Assembly: GCA_019323495.1 (NCBI GenBank)
Contig: JAHWHE010000027.1
Span: 1 to 48,607 of the forward strand
From: Candidatus Woesearchaeota archaeon
Lineage (GTDB): Archaea > Nanobdellota > Nanobdellia > Woesearchaeales > WJKV01
Length of the DNA: 48,607 nt
Reading direction: 5' to 3'
The notes below the pieces were generated by a model. That model had not been told where the DNA came from and made no database searches. It was given only the letters and a program-made list of their open reading frames with translations. A program made the position numbers and the translations under genes. Below are positions 32,173 through 40,540 of this stretch, one piece after another (position 1 is the first letter of the stretch; every line of letters starts with the position of its first letter).

Positions 32173-32691
32173 ATGAAAAAAATAATAATGAGCGGGGCAG
32201 GAGGACAGGGCATCAAGGTGATGGCAATCACTCTAGGCAAGATTCTTGCTCAATTAGGATATAATGTGAGCACAGACATTCAATATGATGCTGCAATAAG
32301 AGGCGGGAAGATCTCAGCGTTCCTTACTTTCTCAAAAGAAAAAATAGGCAATCCCATTATAGAGAACCCTGACATTTTTTTGAAACTGCATAAGGAAGGG
32401 GATCACTTTGTCGCGCAAAAAATAATCTGCGATGAACGGATGTGCCTCCACGGCCCAGAATGCAATAAATGCAAGGAATGCGGAGGAGAACAGCTGCCTT
32501 TTGAAGAGCTTGCAGAAAAGAAATTCAATTCAAAGATAGCGATGAACATGATTGCGCTCGGCCGTCTGATGAAATTGCTAGAGATAGACATAAGCGAAGT
32601 GGATTTAAACAAGGCTCTGCCAGGAAAGTTTGCAGAGCAGAACAAGCAGGCGATTGAATATGGTTATTCCAACTTTATTGACAGAAGTTAG
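32173..32691 (+). CDS. korC: 2-oxoacid:ferredoxin oxidoreductase, gamma subunit with Cys-rich insert
   Basis: A 172-aa gamma subunit recognised by MSGAGGQGIKVMAITLGKIL and the later ALGRLMKLL region. In the middle it has five Cys in 18 residues: C86, C91, C97, C100 and C103, within CDERMCLHGPECNKCKECGG. Standard gamma subunits have no such cluster at this place, so it may hold zinc or an extra Fe-S centre. It closes the korDABC operon. Confidence 0.88.
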   Translation: MKKIIMSGAGGQGIKVMAITLGKILAQLGYNVSTDIQYDAAIRGGKISAFLTFSKEKIGNPIIENPDIFLKLHKEGDHFVAQKIICDERMCLHGPECNKCKECGGEQLPFEELAEKKFNSKIAMNMIALGRLMKLLEIDISEVDLNKALPGKFAEQNKQAIEYGYSNFIDRS

Positions 32692-32700
32692 ATTTATATA
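32691..32700 (+). promoter_or_regulatory. TATA box, leaderless promoter for 32725
   Basis: GATTTATATA begins right after the korC stop and about 32 bases before ATG 32725, so the VTT gene has its own leaderless promoter. Confidence 0.55.
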
Positions 32701-32724
32701 CTTGAAATTCATGAGTGATATTAT

Positions 32725-33450
32725 ATGAATGGCAAAAAAGGGATGTTCACAAAAGCGTCAATCATAAAGCTGATTTTTTTCTTAATCTTCATTGCGTTCT
32801 GTTTTTATTTTGCATTCGCAAGCGGTTTTGCAAAACACTTTTTGACAAAGCAGGGAATAAACACTTTTGTTTCTACTTACGGTGCAATGGCCCCGTTGGC
32901 TTTTATCGGACTGTACATAGTGGGAATCTGCCTTTTCATCCCTAGCCCCATCTTCACAGGAATCGGCGGATACTTGTTCGGCACGTTCCAGGGCACGTTG
33001 TATAACATGTGCGGCCTTGTTATCGGTTCATCCATATCTTTTTTTGTAGGAAGGCATCTTGGCAGAGATTTCGCAAGCCCTTTGATAGAAAAATGGCTGC
33101 ACAAGTATGACAAATTGCTGGAAAAGCACGGTTTCGTAACTGTTTTTTATCTCCGCCTGTTCAATTTTCCTGTGATAGGATTGAACTATTGCGCAGGCCT
33201 GACAAGAATAAGTTTCAAGGATTTTTTCCTCGGCACTGCGATAGGCATTATACCTGGAACATTTGTCTTGACGTTTTTCATCAGCCAAGTTTCACAGATA
33301 AGAGTATTTTCAGACATATTTAAGGGAAAGGTCCTGCTTTCAACTATTCTGCTCATCTTGTCGATTTTAATCCCTATAATCATGAAAAAAGTGAAAAAGT
33401 ATATAAAAATAAACAGTACTAAGGTTGAATTAGAAGCAGAAGAACAATAA
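32725..33450 (+). CDS. VTT-domain membrane protein (TVP38/TMEM64/DedA-like)
   Basis: A 241-aa protein with five to six membrane segments. The conserved VTT core is GIGGYLFGTFQGTLYNMCGL...SFFVGRHLGRDF, followed by RLFNFPVIGLNYCAGLTRISFKDFFLGTAIG. Proteins of this family are lipid scramblases or flippases in several organisms, so membrane lipid handling is a fair inference. The C-terminus is basic and then acidic. The aldolase gene follows 16 bases later. Confidence 0.87.
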   Translation: MNGKKGMFTKASIIKLIFFLIFIAFCFYFAFASGFAKHFLTKQGINTFVSTYGAMAPLAFIGLYIVGICLFIPSPIFTGIGGYLFGTFQGTLYNMCGLVIGSSISFFVGRHLGRDFASPLIEKWLHKYDKLLEKHGFVTVFYLRLFNFPVIGLNYCAGLTRISFKDFFLGTAIGIIPGTFVLTFFISQVSQIRVFSDIFKGKVLLSTILLILSILIPIIMKKVKKYIKINSTKVELEAEEQ

Positions 33451-33466
33451 AATAAAAGAGGTTGCG

Positions 33467-34381
33467 ATGGCTATTGTAACTACAAAGAGGATATTGAAAG
33501 ATGCACAAAGATCTGGTTACGCAGTAGGCCATTTCAATACTAGCAATCTTGAGATTACAAAAGCAATTATCGAAGCGGCTTCTGAGATGAATTCTCCTGT
33601 AATACTCGCAACAAGCAAGGGTGCGATAAATTATGCAGGAATGCAGCAGATATCAAATATTGTAAGAACTTTTGCCAATAATGCAAAAATTCCTGTTGCT
33701 TTGCATCTCGATCACAGTCCTGACCTGAAGCTTGTAAAGCAATGCATCGCAAACAATTGGACGAGCGTGATGATAGATGCGTCACATTATTCTTTTGCAA
33801 AGAACATTGAACTGACAAAAAAGGTTGTCCTCTTTGCCCGCAAATCAGGAGTGCCTGTTGAAGCAGAACTGGGACAGCTTAAAGGAAAAGAAGGCTGGGT
33901 AAAAGGAAAAAAGATTTTCACAGACCCTGAGCAGGCAAAAGTATTTGTTGAAAAAACAGATTGCGACAGCCTTGCAGTCAGCATAGGCACGAGCCACGGC
34001 GCCTACAAGTTCAAAGGAACCCCCAAGTTAGACATAAATAGACTGAAAGAGATAAATAATTTTGTAAAAATCCCTCTTGTGCTGCATGGAGCATCGTCTG
34101 TGCCGCAGATACTAGTAAGAAAAGCAAACAAGTACGGAGCAAAATTGAAAGGCGTACAGGGTGTGCCTGACAGCCAGACCAGGCAGGCAATAAAAAACGG
34201 AATCTGCAAAGTGAACACAGACACAGACATAAGGATTGCATTCGATCTAGGAATAAGAAAGCATCTGAGGCAGAACCCTGGAGATATTGATTATAGGGAG
34301 ATACTTGGCAGCGCAATGAAAGAAGTCAAAACCTTGGTTAAAAACAAGATTGAGCTTTTTGGTAGCGAAAATGCAGGCTAA
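33467..34381 (+). CDS. fba: Class II fructose-bisphosphate aldolase
   Basis: A 304-aa zinc-dependent aldolase of the bacterial class II type. It shows VALHLDHS with catalytic D82 and zinc ligand H83, EAELGQLKG, SIGTSHGAYKF and LHGASSVP as the other metal and phosphate-binding blocks, and NTDTDIRIAF near the end. It splits fructose-1,6-bisphosphate (or makes it in gluconeogenesis). Most Archaea use the unrelated class I or bifunctional enzyme, so this is probably of bacterial origin. AGAGG precedes the ATG. Confidence 0.9.
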   Translation: MAIVTTKRILKDAQRSGYAVGHFNTSNLEITKAIIEAASEMNSPVILATSKGAINYAGMQQISNIVRTFANNAKIPVALHLDHSPDLKLVKQCIANNWTSVMIDASHYSFAKNIELTKKVVLFARKSGVPVEAELGQLKGKEGWVKGKKIFTDPEQAKVFVEKTDCDSLAVSIGTSHGAYKFKGTPKLDINRLKEINNFVKIPLVLHGASSVPQILVRKANKYGAKLKGVQGVPDSQTRQAIKNGICKVNTDTDIRIAFDLGIRKHLRQNPGDIDYREILGSAMKEVKTLVKNKIELFGSENAG

Positions 34382-34835
34382 AATTTACAAACAATTTATT
34401 TTCATTCTCTTGATCTTTCTAATTACATCTTTTGCTCTGGCCGGCTGTGAAAAAAAAGAAAAAGAATCTGTCGGAGAGAAGATCGTGCAGGATGTTGTGA
34501 AGAGCGTTGTCCAGATAAAGAAAGAATATGACAATAACAAGAACAACAAAACAGATACAGCAGAACCGGAAAAAACCGTAATTGTAGAAGAACCAAAAGA
34601 TTCTGTCTCAAAGATAATGCTGCAGAGGCTTGAGAAGATGTATGATCTTATAGACGATCCTTTGTCAGGCAATTACATGAAAGAGCATTTCCCTGACCTT
34701 GAGCTGATATATTCAAACGAGAACAAAACAATGCAGTATTTTTACAGCGAACTGGTCAACAGCACCTTCAAATTGTGGTCAAGGCACAACAAGGTTATTT
34801 CAATTAAAGAAGGAAAACGGATAGATTTTGACTAG
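34371..34835 (+). CDS. Small lipoprotein, unknown function
   Basis: A 154-aa protein with a lipoprotein signal and lipobox LAGC (Cys26). A charged, Asn/Lys-rich spacer (about 50-70) follows, then a soluble domain containing LEKMYDLIDDPLSGNYMKEHFPDLEL. ATG 34371 overlaps the aldolase stop by 11 bases, so translation is coupled. I do not recognise the family. The gene ends two bases before the convergent FAD enzyme gene. Confidence 0.75.
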   Translation: MQAKIYKQFIFILLIFLITSFALAGCEKKEKESVGEKIVQDVVKSVVQIKKEYDNNKNNKTDTAEPEKTVIVEEPKDSVSKIMLQRLEKMYDLIDDPLSGNYMKEHFPDLELIYSNENKTMQYFYSELVNSTFKLWSRHNKVISIKEGKRIDFD

Positions 34836-34837
34836 AT

Positions 34838-36109
34838 TCATTCATCTCTCTGCATTTCTGCCTTCTGTTTGATGAGCAGATAGTCAAAATCAAACTCGGG
34901 GTCAAGAATTTTCTTTTTAATGCTGGAAATATCTATTCTTTTTTCGACCAATTCCCTGACAGCAGATGCGCATCTTCTTTCTCCGAAGAAGCTTGCGCCA
35001 ATGATCCTGTTATTTTTCAGGATAAAAAGCCTATGATCGTCTGTTTTCTTGCAGTTGGAATGAAGAACCTCATAATCTTTCTTTTGTTTTATCTTCGGCG
35101 AAAGCTCCCCGACGCAAGTGTAAGGCGTGTCCAGTATAGATGTGCTGTGGTATCTTACTGCAGGATAGTATTTGGCGTCCTCTCCTATCATGTTTAATGC
35201 AGCCACTTCGCCCATTCTTGCGCTGTCATACCAGCTCTGTCTCAACAAGTGTTCGCCGCTCTCTGGGTCATTGATCTCAGCGACATCGCCTGCTGCAAAA
35301 ATATTGCTGTCGCTTGTCCTGAGATTATTGTCAACAACAACGCCTTTGTTAGTATTTATTCCACTTCCTGCCATGAAGTCTGTGTTCGGAAGAGTTCCTG
35401 TGCAGAATATCACCAGATTGGTTTTAATGATCTTGCCTTTTGTTGTCCTGACTTCACTTACATGCCCTTCCTTGCCCCTCAGTTCCTTTGCAGTTTCTTT
35501 CAGCCTTACTTCAATTCTTCTTTTTCCTAATTCATCCAAGACCCTGAGAGCAGTACAAGGATCCAATAATCCTGTGCCTAATCTTGCTTCTGTTTCAAGA
35601 AGAATAACTTTATTGTTTTTCTTTGTAAGTGCGTCGGCAAGTTCGATGCCAAGGATGCCTCCTCCGATTATCGCAACATACCTGCTGTGCTTTGCCAGCT
35701 CTATTATGTCAAGGACGTCTTCATAAGTCCTGCAGGTCTTGACGCCTCTTAATTCTGCACCCTCAATGTCAGGGATGGCAGGAACAGCGCCTGTAGCAAT
35801 CAATAATTTATCATATTTTATTATATTGTCCTTGTCGATTATGACTTGTTTTGTTTCAGGGACTATTTTTTGGACATTTATTCCGTCCAGAACATCTATG
35901 GTTTTCAGGTTGAAAAATTTCAGAGGCCTCGCCATCATCTGTTCTTCTCCCAGTTCTCCTTTCAAGAATTCAAGAAGGCCGCTCCTGAAATAAAACGCTC
36001 TGCCCTCTCCATTTATCAAGGTGATCTTATTCCTCTTGTCATGCTCCCTGATTGTTTCTGCAGCAGTCACGCCTGCGTTTCCGCTTCCGATTATAACATA
36101 GTGCGTCAT
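34838..36109 (-). CDS. FAD-dependent pyridine nucleotide oxidoreductase (NirB/rubredoxin-reductase-like)
   Basis: A 423-aa two-dinucleotide-binding-domain flavoprotein. FAD binding is shown by YVIIGSGNAGVTAAE at the start and IFAAGDVAE late; NAD(P)H binding by IIGGGILGIELADAL. The segment GRAFYFRSGLLEFLKGE replaces the Cys found in NADH oxidases and CoA-disulfide reductases, so it fits the rubredoxin/ferredoxin-reductase or NirB-type group. It lies two bases after the HdrD-like gene, implying joint electron transfer between NAD(P)H and Fe-S protein. Confidence 0.87.
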   Translation of the reverse strand: MTHYVIIGSGNAGVTAAETIREHDKRNKITLINGEGRAFYFRSGLLEFLKGELGEEQMMARPLKFFNLKTIDVLDGINVQKIVPETKQVIIDKDNIIKYDKLLIATGAVPAIPDIEGAELRGVKTCRTYEDVLDIIELAKHSRYVAIIGGGILGIELADALTKKNNKVILLETEARLGTGLLDPCTALRVLDELGKRRIEVRLKETAKELRGKEGHVSEVRTTKGKIIKTNLVIFCTGTLPNTDFMAGSGINTNKGVVVDNNLRTSDSNIFAAGDVAEINDPESGEHLLRQSWYDSARMGEVAALNMIGEDAKYYPAVRYHSTSILDTPYTCVGELSPKIKQKKDYEVLHSNCKKTDDHRLFILKNNRIIGASFFGERRCASAVRELVEKRIDISSIKKKILDPEFDFDYLLIKQKAEMQRDE

Positions 36110-36110
36110 T

Positions 36111-37268
36111 TTATTCTTCTAGTTCTTCCTCGCTGACTTCTTCTTTTTCTTTTGCCTGCTCTTCCATCATTTCTTTTTCAATAGAATTGTACACCAGACT
36201 AATAACGTCAGTAAGCTTGATTTTTTTCTGCTCAGCAGCAGGAGCCAAATTGCTCCAGCAGTTGATGCATTCCACACCTAGATAATTTGTCTTGACATGT
36301 TCCAATTTTTTTGCCTGCATCGTTTGCAAGGCATCCAGATCATGCTCCCCCCGAAGGAATCCGCAGCACATGCAAAGGCCTTTGTCTTGCGGAATGTCGA
36401 CAATCGTGCATATTTTGTCGAGCAATTTCCTCGGCATCATTCGCTTATTCTCCTTCCTGCTTAATATGCATGAATCATGGAATGTGATCCTGCTCTTCTC
36501 TCCTTTGAGCTTTAATTTTGCGACATTGTCCAGCAGCCATTCAGTCGCGGTCTTCAAGACAAAATTTAACCCCCAGTATCTCTGCAAGTTTTTCATTGCT
36601 TCGTAATCTTCTCCGGTAATCGTAACTATAATTGTAGGATTCACTTTCAATACTGCATCATAAAGCACGTCATGCATTTTATCCGCAGCATCCAGCAGTC
36701 CTGCATAATAATGCTGTATTCCGTTGCTGTATTTGTATCCCGCGAGCACTTCATATTCAGCGCCTATGTAATCTGCGATCGCAGTCAATTTATGCTGCGC
36801 CAATGACGGAGAGTATACAGAGTCTCCGAAATAGAACAATAGCGGCGTTTCCTTGAAACTGCTCTTGTCAATGTGTTTTTTCAATGAGCCTGCGATGGGG
36901 TCCAGTTTCTTGAGCGCAAAGTATTTCCCTATTTTTTCAAAGAACGAAAGTTTGCTTCCTTTGTATTTCAATGCATTCTTATAGCCTTTTGGCAGAGTAT
37001 TGCTCAGTCTTGCTTTAAGCCAGAGCATCATCAACTCCCTGTGGCAGTCAGCAGGGCAGTTAGCTCCGCACGCCCCGCACTGTATGCACTTCTGGGCAAA
37101 TTCAATTGTCTTTGCAGTAGGCATGCTTTTTTTGTGCGTAGCGTAATTCAAGCTTCTAACTAGCATGGAATCGGATTCTGGCAAGCGGCAGACCTTCATG
37201 CATTTACCGCAACCAGTACATTGTTTAAGAAAGTCTTCAACCTCGTTTTCAAGTTTTTCTTTGAACAT
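36111..37268 (-). CDS. HdrD/GlpC-like Fe-S oxidoreductase
   Basis: A 385-aa protein. The N-terminus holds two [4Fe-4S] sites (CTGCGKCMKVC and CIQCGACGANCPADC). The C-terminal part has a cysteine-rich CCG-type block, CMCCGFLRG, preceded by FHDSCILSR. This is the layout of heterodisulfide-reductase-D-like and glycerol-3-phosphate dehydrogenase C-type proteins, which move electrons between Fe-S centres and thiols or quinones. Only one CCG block is clear where HdrD has two. ATG 37268 is preferred to the GTG at 37277, which is very close to AGAGGTG. Confidence 0.82.
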   Translation of the reverse strand: MFKEKLENEVEDFLKQCTGCGKCMKVCRLPESDSMLVRSLNYATHKKSMPTAKTIEFAQKCIQCGACGANCPADCHRELMMLWLKARLSNTLPKGYKNALKYKGSKLSFFEKIGKYFALKKLDPIAGSLKKHIDKSSFKETPLLFYFGDSVYSPSLAQHKLTAIADYIGAEYEVLAGYKYSNGIQHYYAGLLDAADKMHDVLYDAVLKVNPTIIVTITGEDYEAMKNLQRYWGLNFVLKTATEWLLDNVAKLKLKGEKSRITFHDSCILSRKENKRMMPRKLLDKICTIVDIPQDKGLCMCCGFLRGEHDLDALQTMQAKKLEHVKTNYLGVECINCWSNLAPAAEQKKIKLTDVISLVYNSIEKEMMEEQAKEKEEVSEEELEE

Positions 37269-37286
37269 CTGCCTCACAACACCTCT

Positions 37287-37299
37287 TTGTTACCAACAA
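37287..37299. promoter_or_regulatory. Short inverted repeat near the HdrD-like gene start
   Basis: TTGTT-ACC-AACAA, 5-base arms around a 3-base centre, lies within the presumed 5' leader of the HdrD-like gene. It could be an operator or chance; the arms are short. The rest of the 175-base divergent gap contains A/T-rich promoters for both sides. Confidence 0.25.
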
Positions 37300-37379
37300 G
37301 TGATTAGGACCTGTTGTTTTTAAGCAATATCATTGAATCATATTTTATACTATATAAGCTTTTTTGTTCAAAAACCTCT

Positions 37380-37392
37380 AAATTTATATATT
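37380..37392 (+). promoter_or_regulatory. TATA box for the ferredoxin operon
   Basis: AAATTTATATATT lies about 60 bases before ATG 37444 and should give a leader of some 30 bases. GGGGGTGA at 37428-37435 is the ribosome-binding site. Confidence 0.5.
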
Positions 37393-37443
37393 AATTAATG
37401 TTAAACAAAACATAATATCTGACCTGTGGGGGTGAATATATAT

Positions 37444-37665
37444 ATGGCAAAATATAAGATAGAGCACGACAGAGCTGGCTGTATTGGCTGTGGTGCGTGT
37501 GCTAGAGCTTGCCCTGAGAACTGGGTCATGGCCCCAGATGGTAAAAGCAAATGCAAAAAAACCGCGATAACAGATAAGGAATACCCATCAAACAAGAAAG
37601 CTGCTGATGGCTGCCCTGTCAATGTGATTCACATAAAGGATGAAAAAGGCAAAAAGATAATTTAA
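37444..37665 (+). CDS. Ferredoxin
   Basis: A 73-aa ferredoxin with CIGCGACARACP (C13, C16, C19, C23) and a later GCPVN Cys. This is the pattern of small single-cluster [4Fe-4S] ferredoxins in which the last Cys is the fourth ligand. ATG 37444 is chosen because GGGGGTGA precedes it; the GTG at 37426 lies before that site. It is followed 16 bases later by the fused oxidoreductase subunit and is probably its electron acceptor. Confidence 0.9.
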   Translation: MAKYKIEHDRAGCIGCGACARACPENWVMAPDGKSKCKKTAITDKEYPSNKKAADGCPVNVIHIKDEKGKKII

Positions 37666-37681
37666 GAGAAATCAAATAACA

Positions 37682-39661
37682 ATGAATAGAGACAGTTTAG
37701 TCTGGATGATTGGGGGCGAAGCAGGCTACGGCATTATGACCGCGGGCATGTTGTTTGCCAAGACTTGTACCAGAAGTGGGTACCATGTATTCTGTAACAC
37801 AGAGTATCCTTCCTTGATAAGAGGAGGACACAACACTTTCAGGACTACGGTGAGCAATGAGAAATTGTATGCTCATCATGAAGTCATTGACATTCTGATT
37901 GCCTTGAACAAAGATGCATTGGAGCTTCATTCTGACTCAGTAGGGAAGAACGGCATTGTTGTCTATGACGGAGAAGAGATAAAATTAAGAAGAAAGGAAT
38001 TAAGGAAGAATGTCAACCTTGTTTCTGTGCCTTTCTTGAAGCTTGCAGGAAAATTCGGAACAGAATTGCTAAGGAACACAGTGGCGATAGGCGCGTCAAT
38101 AGCTTTGCTTGACCTGGATTTCGTATTCTTGCGGGATTTGATAAGAGACAAGTTCAAGAATAAGGGCGCGATGGTCGTGAATGAAAACCTGAAAGCTGCA
38201 AAAGCTGCGTACGATTATGTCAAAGACAATTACAAGGAATATTCTTTTTCCCTCAAACAGGAAGAAGAACAGCAACAACATTATCAAAAACCAAGGCAGA
38301 TGCTTGTGACAGGCAATGAGGCGATCGCGATAGGCGCTGTAAAAGCCGGCTGCAAATTTTATTCTGCTTATCCTATGACTCCTGCGTCGCACATCCTGCA
38401 CTACATGTCAGAGCACGAACTGGACACTAATATGGTTGTCAAGCAGACAGAGGACGAGATAGCTGCCATAAACATGGCGCTCGGCGCGGCATTCACAGGA
38501 GTGAGGGCTATGACCGCAACAAGCGGGGGAGGCTTCTCATTGATGGTAGAGGGATTGGGCCTTGCAGGGATCACAGAGACTCCTTTGGTTATTATCGAAT
38601 GCCAAAGACCTGGCCCGAGCACAGGCCTGCCGACGAGGACAGAACAGGCAGATTTGAAATTCTTGATCAATGCATCGCAGGGAGAATTCCCAAGAGTGGT
38701 CCTTGCACCAGGTGATGTGGAAGAATGCTTCAGCAAAACATTCGAAGCGTTCAACATAGCAGAACAGTTCCAGCTTCCTGTCTTGATATTGTCAGACAAA
38801 TTATTGTCAGAAAGCGCGATCACTGCGCTGCCTTTTGATACTGAAAAGGAGATTGACAGGGGCCAGCTCGCAGAAGAGAACGAGCTGAGAAGGGACAAGG
38901 ATTTCAAGCGCTATGCTGTTACAAAAACAGGCATAAGCCCTAGGACCCTGCCAGGTACAAGATACGGCATGTTCACCACGACAGGAAACGAGCACAATGA
39001 AATTGGCTTGATTGTCGAGACAAAAGAGAACAGGAACAAGCAGATGGACAAGAGGGCGAGGAAACTGGAATTATTGTCAGAGAAGCTTCCAAAGCCGGAA
39101 TTGCTCGGCCCAAAGAAAGCAGACGCAACAATCATCTGCTGGGGAAGCACAAAAGGCCCTGTCAGGGAAGCTATGAAGATGTTCGAGAAGAATGGTATGG
39201 AAGTCAATCTCTTGCACATATTATATTTGCATCCGTTCCCTGCAGAAGCGGTTTCAGAGATAATAAAGAACGCAGAGAAAACTATCGTGGTAGAAGGGAA
39301 CCAAAGCAGCCAACTGTCATACTTGATAAAAGCAAATACAGGTCTTGATGTCGGCCATAAGATTCTTAGGTACGACGGCAGGCCGTTTAATCCGACCGGC
39401 CTTTTCAATGAGATAAGGCAGCTGGTCAAGCTTAAGCCAAAGAAGGCTGTGCCTGCAAAGATCGAAATCAAGAAGAAGACAAAAGAGATTACGAAAAAGA
39501 AGAAGATCCTGTCAAGACCGGCAAAAGGCCTGAAGAAAAAGATCAAGAAACAGAAGCTGAGAGCAAAGAAAGCAAAACCTAAAACAAAGAAACCAAAAAT
39601 TAAAGCGAAAAAGATCAAGACAAAAAAACAGCTAAAGAAAAAGACTAAGAGAAGGAGATGA
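37682..39661 (+). CDS. 2-oxoacid:ferredoxin oxidoreductase, fused gamma-alpha subunit with Lys-rich tail
   Basis: A 659-aa fusion. Residues 1 to about 185 are the gamma domain (IGGEAGYGIMTAGMLF). About 205-580 are the alpha domain, with GNEAIAIGAVKAG, YPMTPASHIL, EDEIAAINMALGAA and GPSTGLPTRTEQADL. The last 77 residues are extraordinary: more than half are Lys or Arg by my count (for example LKKKIKKQKLRAKKAKPKTK). Such a tail is absent from the family. It may bind nucleic acid or acidic surfaces. The fused form usually pairs with a separate beta subunit, which follows four bases later. The substrate could be pyruvate, 2-oxoglutarate or a branched 2-oxoacid. Confidence 0.9.
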   Translation: MNRDSLVWMIGGEAGYGIMTAGMLFAKTCTRSGYHVFCNTEYPSLIRGGHNTFRTTVSNEKLYAHHEVIDILIALNKDALELHSDSVGKNGIVVYDGEEIKLRRKELRKNVNLVSVPFLKLAGKFGTELLRNTVAIGASIALLDLDFVFLRDLIRDKFKNKGAMVVNENLKAAKAAYDYVKDNYKEYSFSLKQEEEQQQHYQKPRQMLVTGNEAIAIGAVKAGCKFYSAYPMTPASHILHYMSEHELDTNMVVKQTEDEIAAINMALGAAFTGVRAMTATSGGGFSLMVEGLGLAGITETPLVIIECQRPGPSTGLPTRTEQADLKFLINASQGEFPRVVLAPGDVEECFSKTFEAFNIAEQFQLPVLILSDKLLSESAITALPFDTEKEIDRGQLAEENELRRDKDFKRYAVTKTGISPRTLPGTRYGMFTTTGNEHNEIGLIVETKENRNKQMDKRARKLELLSEKLPKPELLGPKKADATIICWGSTKGPVREAMKMFEKNGMEVNLLHILYLHPFPAEAVSEIIKNAEKTIVVEGNQSSQLSYLIKANTGLDVGHKILRYDGRPFNPTGLFNEIRQLVKLKPKKAVPAKIEIKKKTKEITKKKKILSRPAKGLKKKIKKQKLRAKKAKPKTKKPKIKAKKIKTKKQLKKKTKRRR

Positions 39662-39665
39662 ATAA

Positions 39666-40520
39666 ATGCCGACAATAAATGAATTGAACACAATCGCGCA
39701 GCCCAACTGGTGCCCTGGTTGCGGCAACTTTGGAATACTCATGGCTTTGAAGAATGCGATTGTTCAATTGAATATTCCTAATGAAAACATCCTTCTAGTC
39801 AGCGGCATAGGCTGCAGCGGAAAGCTTCCGCATTGGATCAAGCTTTACGGCTTCCACGGAATCCATGGAAGAGCATTGCCTGTTGCAACAGGAGCTAAGC
39901 TTGCAAACCACAAGCTTACTGTAATCGCGCATGTAGGAGACGGCGATTGCTACAGCATCGGCACCAATCACTTTATTCATGCTGCACGAAGAAACATCAA
40001 CATCACTTGCCTGACGCACAACAATCAGATTTACGGCCTTACAAAAGGACAAGCAGGACCTACGAGCGATAAAGGTATGAAAACAAAAACCACGCCAAGA
40101 GGAAATATCGAGACGCCTATCAATCCGTTGACGCTTGCGTTGACAACAGGAGCTACTTTTGTAGCAAGAGCATATGCAGGCGATGTAGAACATCTTGCAT
40201 CCTTGATAGTGAGCGCGGTCAAGCACAAGGGATTCGCGATAGTCGACATACTCCAGCCCTGCGTTACGTTCAATAAGGTGAATACGTTTGATTGGTACAA
40301 GAAACGGGTCTACAAGCTCGACAAGAAGTATGATCCTGCAAACAAAGAAGAGGCGTACAAAAAAGCTCTTGAATGGGGCAAAAAGATACCTATAGGAATT
40401 ATCTATCAGGAAAAGAAGCCAAGTTACGAAGAAGAATTGCTGCAATTAAAGAAATTGCCTTTGGTAAAACACAGTATAACCAATATCAACATCAAGCCTT
40501 TCATTGAAGAATTCATGTAA
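39666..40520 (+). CDS. 2-oxoacid:ferredoxin oxidoreductase, beta subunit (second enzyme)
   Basis: A 284-aa beta subunit with NWCPGCGNFGI and the thiamine-diphosphate motif GDGDCYSIG...LTHNNQIYGLTKGQ. It pairs with the fused gamma-alpha subunit; its ribosome-binding site AAGGAG lies within that gene's last codons. It is related to korB at 31393 (same CPGCG and GDGD layout) but longer at the C-terminus, so the window encodes two distinct enzymes of this class. Confidence 0.92.
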   Translation: MPTINELNTIAQPNWCPGCGNFGILMALKNAIVQLNIPNENILLVSGIGCSGKLPHWIKLYGFHGIHGRALPVATGAKLANHKLTVIAHVGDGDCYSIGTNHFIHAARRNINITCLTHNNQIYGLTKGQAGPTSDKGMKTKTTPRGNIETPINPLTLALTTGATFVARAYAGDVEHLASLIVSAVKHKGFAIVDILQPCVTFNKVNTFDWYKKRVYKLDKKYDPANKEEAYKKALEWGKKIPIGIIYQEKKPSYEEELLQLKKLPLVKHSITNINIKPFIEEFM

Positions 40521-40540
40521 TCTGTAAAACTCTATCTTAG

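Noticed and set aside
38911..39693. Hydrophobic minus-strand ORF of 260 codons
   Set aside because: It is antisense to the Lys-rich tail: Lys codons read backwards give Phe and Leu. The plus-strand enzyme is certain.
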